From assembly GCA_020081605.1 (NCBI GenBank), contig JAHREC010000049.1:1426001-1490000 (forward strand): a stretch of 64,000 bases of DNA, read 5' to 3'. This document shows, piece by piece, positions 23,875 through 36,026 of the stretch. The stretch is from Albifimbria verrucaria. Lineage: Eukaryota; Ascomycota; Sordariomycetes; Hypocreales; Stachybotryaceae. The notes under the pieces were generated by a model. The model saw nothing but the letters and a program-made list of their open reading frames with translations, was not told the origin of the DNA and did no database searches. How positions within the stretch are numbered: the stretch's first letter is position 1; every line of letters starts with the position of its first letter. The position numbers were made by a program, and so were the translations under genes.

Positions 23875-26011
23875 ATGCACCTTGTCATCTTGCGGCTGAG
23901 CCTCAAGGAATCTAGTCTCCTGCATCTCACCGGGGATTTCCAGATATGGCAGCCTGCATTGCGCAAACTTGGGCGTTACCCTAATCTCCATGAACATAGC
24001 ATCTTCTCCTTATTCACGTTTGGCTATGCCACAACCTATACCCCGCCGCCATAGAGGGCTTCCCACCTTTCTCATCGTCAGACTCTTTCGGCGTTGATAA
24101 CGTCTCGAAAGTATGGCAGGCAATGGTCTGGTCAGATCATTCCCTCTAGATGCATCCGCATACTACCACTTCCCCTCGAGACGTCCAAGGACAATGTTGA
24201 CTGGAGCGGAGATGAGCTATACGCGGAGCCGGAGGGCATACTTTATCGCACCCTTGACCACTCGTGGAACGTGTTCAGTGACCTCAACAACTTCCCGGAT
24301 CGTCCTCCCTTTAGCTCCTTAATTCTATTCGACGACTGCAGCGCCAGTGATGGGTCCCACGATTGCAACACCATCTGCAGTAACAGAACAACGCTATTCG
24401 AATCGTGGCGCACGCACTGGCAATGCTTGACCTTGGCGGCACTATCACTAGCCACGCCGACGTTCACTGATCTTAGCGAATCCATTAAGAAGGATATTAA
24501 AGATACACTAGAAAGGTTCAATATCACAGACGATACTCAATTTAATGGCTTGGCCGTTCTTAAGGCAACATATGAGTGCGCTGCAGCGAGTTGCGATGAC
24601 AAATCTATGGGAGACTGCAACATACCGGAGCTATCAGAACAGAGCTATGTTCAGGATGAAAGAGTTAACTGGTCGTCTTTACATGATGCCATCAATCCAG
24701 CAGTATGCAAAGACATAACAGACAGGGTTAACCTCGACATTGCTGGGCCTGGAGTACGTTATTCAATACTACCAAGACACAATAAATCTTGATATGTGGT
24801 CTAGTATAGCTAACCGGTGATAGGTTCTCATATCATACGCTATTCAAATAGGCCTCACCCTGCTGTCCTGGCTCTTAATGCACCTATTCACGTTGAGAAA
24901 GACAACCAGCCATCTCCCCATCCTCGGACGGAAATTCAAAGCCTTTATGGACTCGCATCCCAAGCTTTTATCCAGGCTCAAAACCATCGAGCAATCGAAA
25001 GTGGCGCATGCCACATACACGCTCCTTGCCGAGTTTCAAGAAGCGCAATGCTTTTCATGATAGCCATACATGCTTCCCTCCTCTATACAAACTCGCAACC
25101 GGTAGAAATCAACGGCGCCAATAGCTTACAGAGCTGGCTCAGGAACCAACAACGAAGCCGATCCCTCGAGGTAATGGGATCCATACCTGTTGCCCTCATC
25201 CAACTAGTCCTGAGTCGCGTTCAGCCCCACGACTACTACAGCTTGATGTTAACGATTGTTGTTGGAGTTCTCGCCAGCGTGGCGACAGCCAGGTCCGTCG
25301 AAAGAGACGCTGACAAACTGCGCAACCTGTTCAAGGGCCAAAACCCAGTAGACCAGTGTGGTGGCAACCCATCGATCCGAAGTTTCTGCCTCCCGACAAC
25401 GGATGGCTCTATTTTCTCAATCACATGGCAACTCAATTTGGTGCTTCTCGTTTTCGCTGGCATTCTCTGCAGAACAATCTGGAGAGACGTCTCCAGAACA
25501 GAATGGTTCAAGAAAGAGAAAGCTGGTGTTTCGCACGAAAAACAAACGACCAAATCCTCCATTATGTTAGTCGCATCAAAAGCAGGCATAGTTATACTTA
25601 TGCTTGCCGAGATCGCCATGGTGGCTATTATCGGCATTTTTGTGATATCCTGGCTTCAATTATAAAAGATCCCCGCTGAGATCAACAGCAGGATGGAACA
25701 TAGGGCAAGTTATTGCGGTGTTTTTATGGGCGCCAGTGCTCTCAAAATACCTTTGGCTGATCCTGTGTAAGTGAAAGCCTCTCCTTCTCCACATCCATTT
25801 GTACCAAGACGAGAATAGCGATGCGTAGTCTAGCCCAGATACATGAACTGACATTCGATTTTGCTTAGGTGGCATCGAGAAAGGCTTCAGATCGCGGCTA
25901 CCTCCATGGTTTGTTGCTCGCAAAGTCGACAAAGGGAACGAGGATTGCAACCTCACTACCATTACAACCATCAAGCACGACTATAACAGTGTGACTAACG
26001 ACAACCAATGA
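23875..26011 (+). CDS. Uncharacterised multi-pass membrane protein
   Basis: I do not recognise a named family. The reconstruction uses exons 23875-24753, 24824-25766 and 25869-26011 (GT-AG introns, phases 0 and 1). It needs six one-base homopolymer losses, at C 24049-24050, C 24142-24144, C 24172-24175, T 25052-25055, C 25649-25650 and C 25671-25674. The sum is then 657 codons, 656 residues. What can be seen: a long polar N-terminal domain with several Cys (about residues 1-290) that looks extracellular or luminal; a conserved-looking D-I-A-G-P-G-V-L-I-S-Y stretch entering the first clear membrane helix; a cytoplasmic-looking segment with paired leucines; then four or five further helices, and a C-terminal tail after W-F-V-A-R-K. 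The general pattern resembles orphan membrane proteins that are common in filamentous ascomycetes. The start ATG at 23875 is the most upstream in-frame one that I can connect. Confidence 0.6.
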
Positions 26012-26988
26012 AACTAAGATCAACCTTCAAGAGCTTGGTCAACTACGAGTCCTATAAGAGGACCAGCGTTGTTCTATGACATGCATAGTGGGAGGAAGAA
26101 ATTCCGCATATCAGGTGCAGATATCTCAACCAATAATCAGCAAAATGCATAAAAATATAAGAGATTTATAAGATCAAGGAAATAAACCAAAGAAGATACA
26201 GGTGCTCTTCAAAGCTTCTTTCGTAGGACCCTGTATTCTGATAGAAATCGTAAGGTAGGCGGAACTTTTGTCCTCCCATTATACTCCCCGACGGTCTCAC
26301 TGGTTCTTCTCTTCCAGTAATTTCATCACCATCTACTAGAATGTTCTTTCTCGAGGCGTTGCGAAGGCAACATTACTCAGGGCTTAATCCGATAATGTAT
26401 CACGACTGGAAGTACATCACATTCAATATATACCTGCTGATAGGCACTCTTCCACTGGTTATTGGTGACTAACAAGTACAGTCAGCCAGAAGTAGAGTTT
26501 CGATTTTGCTTAAAGCCACTAGGAGGCAAACACCGAGGAGACATGACTTATAAAACTTCGTTGATTAGGTATCTGTTCTTTGATAGTCGCCATTTTGCCG
26601 CTGTCAGCCCCTACCTACAATCTTGTTATCCCCATCATTAAGCACAGCACACACCAACGCAGCAGAAAGGGAAGTGACTGGAAGCCCGAACTAGTGAACA
26701 GAATATCAATGGCCAGCCTATCGTGTATATTTCCCCGCTGCATCATGAACTATACAGGAATATGAATTTCATCTTCCCTTTCTTCCTTGGTCTCCCCAAC
26801 GCCGGAACTGCATATCAAAGTGAACAATTCGGCGTATGTGTTTCTCCCTTCTTTCTTTCTCCCTGCATGCGCTTTCTGTGTGGTCGTTGATTCGTGCTAT
26901 TGTTTCATCTCCATCCCGAGCGGTCGGTCGGTCGACTGCTTCATGCCAAATTGAGCCCTCTACTCTACTTGCATGCCACCCTCGCCGT
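26012..26988. other. Convergent intergenic region
   Basis: Between the stop codons of the membrane-protein gene (+) and HOG1 (-). Pyrimidine-rich just beyond the HOG1 stop on the + strand. No gene visible. Confidence 0.55.
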
Positions 26989-28514
<1,526 letters not shown>

Positions 28515-28787
28515 GGTGAAGGATGTGCTGGTCAGATATTGATACAAGAAATTCGGTCAAGAAAGCAGCGATGGCTTTCTCGGGTACAAGGGTGGACGGA
28601 TGGAAGCGGGCTACTGCCGGATGAATCGCTTATGAAGTCCCGGATTCGTGACGAGGCCGAAGGCGCAACAGTTCTGCAAGCGACCAAGAGAGGAGCTCGT
28701 TGTGTCGATCAAGGGGCCGAATTTCTCAATTCAGCTTCGCTTCTCGCAACCGCTGTCGCGAAACTCCACCGGTCGAGGATGTGAGAG

Positions 28788-29040
28788 AGGGGATAGGCGG
28801 GGTAGTGCGCGTGACGATCAGGTCGCGAAAGAAGTCGTGACTAGGCTGAAGAAGCGCAGGACCACCGAGTTAGCAAGAATGATCCCTTAAAGGACAAAAA
28901 TAGGAGCGAAAGCGCAAAGGTGAGCGTGGAGCGTGAGTAGTTTGCAGAGGCAAAAGGCTTCTGCCGGGCTTCGTCTGAGGGGCAAAAAGTTATGTAAGAG
29001 GGGCAGAGAAGCGTGGAGGGGCGGTGACAGGAACTAGGGG
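28788..29040. promoter_or_regulatory. Cluster of five AGGGG stress-response-like pentamers upstream of HOG1
   Basis: AGGGG (STRE core, CCCCT on the gene strand) occurs at 28788-28792, 28978-28982, 28999-29003, 29017-29021 and 29036-29040, about 270-530 bp before the HOG1 start codon. STRE is the Msn2/4-type zinc-finger site and works in either orientation. The purine-rich composition raises the chance level, so function is only inferred. Confidence 0.4.
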
Positions 29041-30166
29041 CTTTGATAATCCAAATAGAGAGGATAGGCAATGGGAGCGCCAAAACAGCCCAAGAGTTGC
29101 CAGTACGCCGCAGAGCGAGTGGCACTACGCTGTCTGTCTGCAGAGCGAGCGTGGCGAGAAAAAGTAAACCGTGGCCGCAGAGCGCAGCGCAACCCCAAGC
29201 CACCGGAAGCGTATCCGGGCTTTTGAAGATGGGGAGACGCCTGGCCTGGATTAGAGCCTAGGAACCGCCCGTCGACGGATTCTTTGGCGGGCCAATTATC
29301 GTTGGGGGCTAGAGACTCGACAGGAACGGGTGACTGTTCGTCTGCTGCTCACGGCCTTTTCTCACGCTTTTTGCCTCGCCTTGCAGGTCTGCCGTCGGGG
29401 ACTGCTCTGCAGCGATACCCCGCGGTCATGATCCCGCTTCTGCTCCTTCTGCTGGCCATGGGAGAGGAGGGGCCGCTGTCTGGTCGGGCATGGGGGTGGA
29501 AACAACGGCAATTTGAAGAAGCCGAAAGGACGAGTGTATCTGGTATTGAGCTGCTCACCTACTAAAGTAAAGTTTGGCGCTGGGCAAATCGACAGGTTCG
29601 CAAAAAATAGGAGCACGTGTCGAGACGACAAATCGAGCCTGGTTTGTCCAAAATGACAAAAGTGTCAGTCGAGGAACGGAAGAAATAAAAACGATTGTAT
29701 CTTGTCGCGCGGGAAGCTGGGGAAAGGAGGGAAAAAGAGGAAGGGAGTGTGTACCTTTTGAGTCGCTGGGAAAAAGCGTTCTAGAAAGTCGAGGGAAAGG
29801 GTTTCGGCGCGCAGCTATGACGAAACGTTGCCGCAGTTCTGCAGGTGGAGCGAGGTTCTTGTTCTGTCCTGAGTTGTCCGGTCCAAGAATTCGCGTTTTG
29901 GCCCGGGGGTGTGTAAATGTAAACGTGAGTGCGAGTGTGGGTGAGCGCTGGGAGTTGATTTGTTCCGTATTTTATTCTCCGCTCTTGGGGTCTTAGCCGC
30001 CTCGCTTGCCTGGCTGTTTGTCTGGCCGTCCTTTTCGGCGGTGGGAAGTGGGCAGAATCCGATGCTGCGAAAGATGCGGAAAACGGAGGGCGGAGTGGGA
30101 AACCGTAAAAAGTAAAAAATAAAGGGAAGAAAGAGGAGGGGAGGGAGCGACGGAGAAAGATGTAGA

Positions 30167-30183
30167 GCAGCAGCAGCAGCAGC
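30167..30183. repeat. (GCA)n microsatellite
   Basis: Perfect GCA/CAG repeat of 17 bases in the region upstream of HOG1. Confidence 0.9.
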
Positions 30184-30703
30184 TAGAGAGAGGAGTGCGC
30201 GTGAAAGACGGAGTGAGAAGTGCGCGCGTGCGTGCGACGACGAGTAAGTGATATGGGTCCTCTGAGGGATCGATCGAGATTCCGGGTCACTATCTCACCG
30301 GGCCACCTCCGGGGTCGAGAGAGACAACTTGGATGGATGGATGAGCGAGACAGGGCTGGGTGGGTGAAGGGAAGAAAAGAGGGAAGAGGCCGTTGGGCAA
30401 GTCGAATCACTGCGCGCAGCCTTTTTCTATGATGATGAAGGGTCGAGGAGGAAGGGAAACCAGGCGGGAGGGAGCGAAAACAGGGTATCGGACCTTGATG
30501 TAGATATTTCTGCTGCTTGATGCCATGCCAGAAAAGCAAAGCTATCCCCATCTGTCCCTGTCCTGCCCTACCTGACCTGCTAGACCTCAGCGCAGCGCCA
30601 GCGCCAGCGCCAGCAGCTGATGGAGGTACCTGTACTCCCCAGCCCGCACGCCTCCCGCACGCCGCCCTGGCCAGGACCTCCGACTCGACCCCACCCGTCC
30701 TCT

Positions 30704-30752
30704 CATGGGGGCATGGGGGCATGGGCCTGGCATGGCATGGCATGCGCATGGC
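30704..30752. repeat. CATGG/CATGGGGG degenerate tandem repeat
   Basis: Seven closely spaced CATG units separated by G-rich spacers of one to five bases. Low-complexity intergenic repeat. Confidence 0.8.
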
Positions 30753-30887
30753 GGGACCGTCTCGGACGGTGGACTGATTGAGCCTAGGACGGCGAGCCCA
30801 GCAGGTACCTGTACCTTGGACTCTATACTCTATGCCTTCGACTGGATCTCTCTACCTCTGAACAGGTGGAACAGGACCCTCCACCCT

Positions 30888-30910
30888 CCACCACCACCAC
30901 CACCACCACC
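30888..30910. repeat. (CCA)n microsatellite
   Basis: Perfect CCA repeat of 23 bases in intergenic DNA. Confidence 0.9.
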
Positions 30911-31044
30911 CAAGGAACGGAACGTTTGCTCTCCTGTGCCTACCTACTGCCCATCTCCCGTTCCCAGCTCATAAACATCCCTTCCCCTCCGTGCCGGGAA
31001 ATGTGCCTGGCGCTCCCACTGTAAAGACGCCCAATCCACGCATC

Positions 31045-31072
31045 TACCTACCTACCTACCTACCTACCTACC
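31045..31072. repeat. (TACC)7 microsatellite
   Basis: Seven perfect TACC units. Shorter TACC/GGTA pieces are scattered through other intergenic parts of the window (for example near 37,180, 40,750 and 61,690), a habit common in Sordariomycete genomes. Confidence 0.95.
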
Positions 31073-31986
31073 TCGGTATCTTAAGACGTTGCGTACCGGC
31101 TAAGGGGAGGGTGTGTGCCTGTCTGCTGCTTGCTTCCTATGTCACCCACGGGCACGACGTCCGGTGCGGTGAGCAAGTAAGTCAGTCCCCTTCTCTCTGG
31201 GCTCGAGCCATGGGATTTATCCTGCGCACGCCATGAACCCTCTGCCGTAATACCTGCCTACCTGGCGTTGTCCCTTTCCCTTACCGCTCCCTCCCCGCCC
31301 GCCGTAAAGCACCCTCCTTGGGCCCCCGCGGTCTGGTTATGCGAGCGAGGCAATACCCTGCTGGAACCATCGTCATCATGGGATATTTGATCCCCTGGCC
31401 CACCCTGGAATCAAGGTTGGATAGTTGGCAGGATAAAAACCGACGAAGAAGGAAAAAGAACGGTATCCCCCATGATCGGCAAGTAAAGAGAAATGGGAAA
31501 TGGCGCATCATCGAATCGTCCATTGCTATCACTTCCCTTTCCGCTCTCGACTTTTGCGAAAACACCATTCGCCCATTTCCTTCCGGCGCAACTCCAGCCA
31601 ACCAAACCACCGTTTTTACCTTTTACGGGTTCAATGCACACGCCCCTTCCCCTCCTTTTCCCACCATTGCCATGGGTCCCCGCACACTCCCTTTATGACG
31701 TAGGACATATCCAGCGGAACCTCTGGACAGAAAGAAAAAAAAACCGATCCCGCATCGATGTGACTAACTGTGACCATGTACCTTCCGGCGTCAGCCCCGC
31801 CAGACAACTACCAGACGCGCGTTAGTGTCAGTGATGGCTGGACCCTGGTAGTCTATATGGCCATCGACGTAATGGTGCTGAATCGGCGCCGCGCCAATGC
31901 CCTCCAACGTCGTCTGTGCTTTTTGGTCGACGACAGACAAGACAAGCACATCCAAAAGAGCTGCAGGACATTGCGCCTTACAGCAA

Positions 31987-32006
31987 GCCGCCGCCGCCGC
32001 CGCCGC
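31987..32006. repeat. (GCC)n microsatellite
   Basis: Perfect GCC repeat of 20 bases. Confidence 0.9.
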
Positions 32007-32688
32007 ATTTTGTTACCACGGACGAGCCCAGCTCATGCTTAGCTTACAGTGCTGCCTGCTCTGTCTTATGGTCCTTTCCCCTTTTGTTCTTTTCCATTCT
32101 TTGCAGCATGCGCTTGTCTAGAGGCTGGAGACCGCCGTCCCCGTTTCAGTAAAACTGGTGGTTGGCATCTCTTCTTGCTCGGGGCCAGGCCACAGGGGTT
32201 ATGCCGTGGCCTGGGCTGTACCTACTGCGCGCTACAGGACAGACTACGGATCCTGGACTCTAATTCACAGTACCTACGCGCCTTCCCCGGCGGAAGTTCC
32301 TGGTTCCGCTCTGCTAACCGCACTCACTCACTCATGCCCAGCAAATCTGTTATGCGCCCCATCCAAGCATGGGGATTCTTGACGCCAAACCCTTTTTCCT
32401 GGATCAAGATTTAGTTTGTCAATCATGGACCATCATACCTCATAGCCAATGTCGTCAATTTGTGACGAGATCATGATTACATTCAGCAATACCCTGACCC
32501 ACGGCTAATATTCCCAGCGAACCCTTGTCCCCCTCCTCAACCCTGCTACCGGACAATCATCATCATCAATGGTCTTCTTCTTTGCATGTGCTACGCATCA
32601 CCTGAAAGAAACCCAGAGCAATAATATTGACGGCTACATATCCCGTGCTTCCGTCCCCACCCTACAGCACAGTAGCGGTGCTCTACTT

Positions 32689-32713
32689 TACTGTACTGTA
32701 CTGTACTGTACTG
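32689..32713. repeat. (TACTG)5 minisatellite
   Basis: Five perfect TACTG units, 280 bases beyond the glycogen phosphorylase stop. GTAC centres make it partly self-complementary. Confidence 0.95.
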
Positions 32714-32962
32714 GAATACGACCCGATATCGAGAAGCGCCACGCCACTTTCGACGTCTTACTGTACGTGCAATGGAGCTATGGCCACGCCTTTGTCCCAA
32801 ATTGTAGGCTGATCATCGTCCTAAAATTATCCATCAATGTTTGCCCTCTTTGCCCATGCCCATGCCATGCCGCATTCTTCTTCTCCCATGCCCCGGCCCG
32901 CTGCTTTGCTAGTCTCGATCCCGGGTCTTACTCTTGTCTTTGTTACAGGACCCCTTCCTAGC

Positions 32963-35900
32963 CTAATCATGCACAACCAACGGTTCGACATTCCAGATCC
33001 CCTCTGCGTACTCGTTGATGCAGCGGTCGCTGCTGAAGAAACCCATCCGTGATACCGATGTAATGCACTTTGCGATCCACTCTTCCTGGTTTCGATACGC
33101 CTCGTCCACAAGTTGGTGCGTCTCAATGTAGCTGTTGAAGTCGTCCGACACCAGGTAGTAGTCGCCGTGGTGACGGACCGCGTTGATCATGCCGCTGAAG
33201 TTCTCCGGCGTGCCAAACGTGCCCTTCTCAATCTCCTTGAAAACCTTCTCCAGGTCCGAGTCGATGGCGTGTGATCCGTACGTGTGCGCGTGGCGCAGGT
33301 CCTCCACGTCCTCCGCGAGGTTGCCGAATAGGAAGATGTTGTTCTCGCCGATTTCTCGAGTAATCTCAATCTGTAAAAATGTCAGCCAAAAGGCATCGTT
33401 GCTGAGGCGGTGTTTCGCTTGCTCACATTTGCGCCGTCACAAGTGCCAATGATGAGGCCGCCGTTGAGCACAAACTTCATGTTACTGGTGCCAGAAGCCC
33501 TACACGCCACCTGTTAGTCTCAAGTTTCGAGTCTCAGTTGGTGACAATGATTCAACTTACTCCGTGCCAGCGGTGGAAATATGCTCGCTAATGTCCGAGG
33601 CAGGGCAGATGATCTCGGCCTTGCTAACGTTGTAGTCCTCGATAAATACCACTTTGAGGAGATCACCGATATCCTCGTCATTGTTCACAATCTTTCCGAC
33701 GGCGTTGATGAGGTGAATGATCTGCTTGGCCATCCAGTACCCGGGGCAGCCTTGCCACCAAAGATGGATACTCGAGGAGCTGCTGCTTCCTCTCCTCGGG
33801 GCTCAAAGCCTTGAGAGTCAGGTAGCGATGGATCACACCGAAGATGTTCAGCTGCTGGCGCTTGTACTCGTGAATTCGCTTCACCTGCACGTCAAACAGC
33901 GCCGCGGGGTTGACGTTGATGCCAGTCGTAGTCTTGATGTGCTTGGCCAAACGGACCTTGTTGGCGTACTTGATCTCAGCCCATTCCTTGCGGAACTCCT
34001 TATCGTCGGCGTACTGCTCAAGTTTGTTCAAGAGGGTAAGGTCCTTGAGGAACTCGTGACCGCCACACTTGGAAGCGATAAGTTCGGAAAGTCGGGGTTG
34101 GCCTGGTGCAGCCATCGGCGGGGGTGATACCGTTGGTGACGTTGGTGAACTTGTCGGGGCCGTAGATCTCAACAAAGTCCTTGAAGATGGTTGTCTTGAT
34201 CAAGTCGGAGTGCAGCTCAGCCACACCATTGACCTTGTGAGAGCCGACAATGGCCAGGAATGCCATTCTAACCATCTTTGTCTGCGACTCTTCGATGATG
34301 GACACTCTACGGAGGATGTCTCGGTCGTTGGGGTACATCTTCTCAACCTTCTGCAGGAAGAAGAGGTTGATGTCGTAGATGATCTGCAAATGTCTTGGGA
34401 GCAGGTGCTGGATCAAACCCACAGGCCACTTCTCAAGTGCCTCCGGCAGAACCGTGTGGTTAGTGTAGCCAAACTAAGACTATCAGCATACGCCATGTAT
34501 AGAATGCAAAATATACTTACAGTGCTTGTGACAATGTCCCAAGCAGCGTCCCATTCGAGGCCCTCCTTGTCAACGAGGATGCGCTGCAGCTCGACAATCG
34601 CCAGGGTAGGGTGAGTGTCGTTGAGCTGGATGGCAACCTGATCGGGGAATTCCTTCCACGTACGCTTAGACTTCTTGAAGCGGCGTACAATATCGTAGAG
34701 CGAGGCAGCGACCCAGAAGTACTGCTGCTTCAAGCGCAGCTCCTTACCACGATCAAGGTTGTCGTTCGGGTAGAGGACCGCGCTGATGGTCTCTGCCCGC
34801 TGCTGCTCAGCAACCGAGCTCTCGTAGTCACCACTGTTGAACTTTTGGAAATCGAATTCACCGCCAGAGGCCTTGCTTGACCAAAGACGAAGGTTGTTCG
34901 TTGTGGGCGTATCGTAGCCAGGAATGGGCACATCGTAGGCAACAGCCTGGACGATCTCGCCGCCCTCCCAGACCGAGACGGTCTTTCCGTCTTCCTTGGT
35001 TTGCTTCTGAACGTTGCCAAAGAATTGAATCTGAATACAAAACGTTTAGTATGCCGCATACATCTTGAGGAGCTAGCAAGTACCCACGTCAACTGTAACG
35101 TCGTGTCGAGGGAACTCCCAGGGGTTAAAGTCCAGCCAGTAGTCGGGGACCTCAACCTGGTAGCCATCAATGATCTCCTGCTTGAAAATACCATATCGAT
35201 ATCGAAGACCGTAACCCCAGGCGGGGAAGTTGAGCGATGCAAGACTGTCGAGGAAGCAAGCAGCCAGTCGGCCGAGACCACCGTTGCCCAAAGCTGCGTC
35301 GTGCTCTTGGCCGATGATATCCTCGATTCTGAAGCCAAGATCGGCAAGACCAGCTATAGGGCTGCGTTAGGAAAATGAACATGAACCTGGGATCTCGGGC
35401 CATCTTTCTCACCCTTGGCAGTGTCCTTGAGGCCCACGTTCAGCATTGCGTTGTCCAGCGCTCTTCCCATCAAGAACTCGAGACTGAGGTAGTAAACACG
35501 CTTAGAGTCGCGGTAGGTCTGGCGCTGCTGGGTCTTGTTCCAGTCGAGGACCAGGCGATCACGGAAGGCAAGGCTAGTTGCGGAATAGGCGGCATGCTCG
35601 TCGCAATTAAACATGCTTCGGGCGAGAGATGTCTCGACATGGCGAACGACCTCCCTTTCGAAACCCTCGGTATCGTTGAATGGATGGGTCTGGTTTCGCT
35701 TCCAGGCCTCACGCTGAGGCTCTGGGATTGAAGCTAGGCTTGTGTCAGCAGCCGACTTACACCGTGAGGCTATCCAATCAAGTGATGCTCTTGGGAGGGC
35801 GATGGCGACCAGCCACGGCCTCAATCCTGCCCAGACGCATAGCTCGAGCGAACTTCTCGCGACATACCTTCAACGGTCTTGATTTCGCCAGCGCCGAAAC

Positions 35901-36026
35901 CAGTAAATGTTCTCTTGTGCTTGGGTCGCGAGATGCCCGCTGGCCCCACAGCTCCTTGGATATCGACCAGGGAGCTCCAACGGAGGGGCGACGCTCCCGG
36001 GTAGCAAGACGTTGCTCGGTAGCCAT
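32963..36026 (-). CDS. gph1: Glycogen phosphorylase
   Basis: Cytosolic pyridoxal-phosphate enzyme that releases glucose-1-phosphate from glycogen. Seven exons: 36026-35868, 35733-35413, 35353-35088, 35030-34521, 34473-33561, 33499-33427 and 33370-32963. Family blocks in order: [63 protein letters not shown]; and, in exon 6, [15 protein letters not shown], whose Lys is the cofactor lysine. Five one-base losses: C/G run 35970-35972, C run 34120-34124, T run 34088-34090, A run 33787-33788 and the base near 33739. With these the exons total 2,655 nt, 884 residues, as expected for fungi. The N-terminal segment has an R-R-P-S-V serine context like the regulatory Ser of fungal phosphorylases, which cAMP-dependent kinase modifies in yeast. 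Start MATEQR is the first in-frame ATG after the promoter. Confidence 0.97.

Larger units (their letters stand above)
28515..32962. other. 4.4-kb gene-poor region upstream of HOG1
   Basis: Lies between the HOG1 start and the stop of glycogen phosphorylase, both minus strand. From about 28,850 to 30,500 the + strand is strongly purine-rich, so the HOG1 sense strand is C/T-rich, as in fungal leaders and promoters. The rest holds a series of microsatellites (30,167-32,713, listed separately). No reading frame looks coding on either strand, even allowing for one-base losses. Confidence 0.55.

Noticed and set aside
16157..26011. Secondary-metabolite cluster (ABC transporter, phosphopantetheinyl transferase and membrane protein together)
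   Set aside because: The transferase is the AcpS/mitochondrial type, not the Sfp type that activates polyketide or peptide synthases, and no synthase, regulator or tailoring enzyme is present.
31045..31072. TACC repeat as a possible CRISPR or telomere-like array
   Set aside because: Perfect four-base tandem units without spacers; a simple microsatellite in a fungal nuclear genome.
32970..32990. tRNA B-box-like GGTTCGA string
   Set aside because: It is the reverse complement of phosphorylase codons near its stop, has no matching A box or cloverleaf, and the spacing does not fit.
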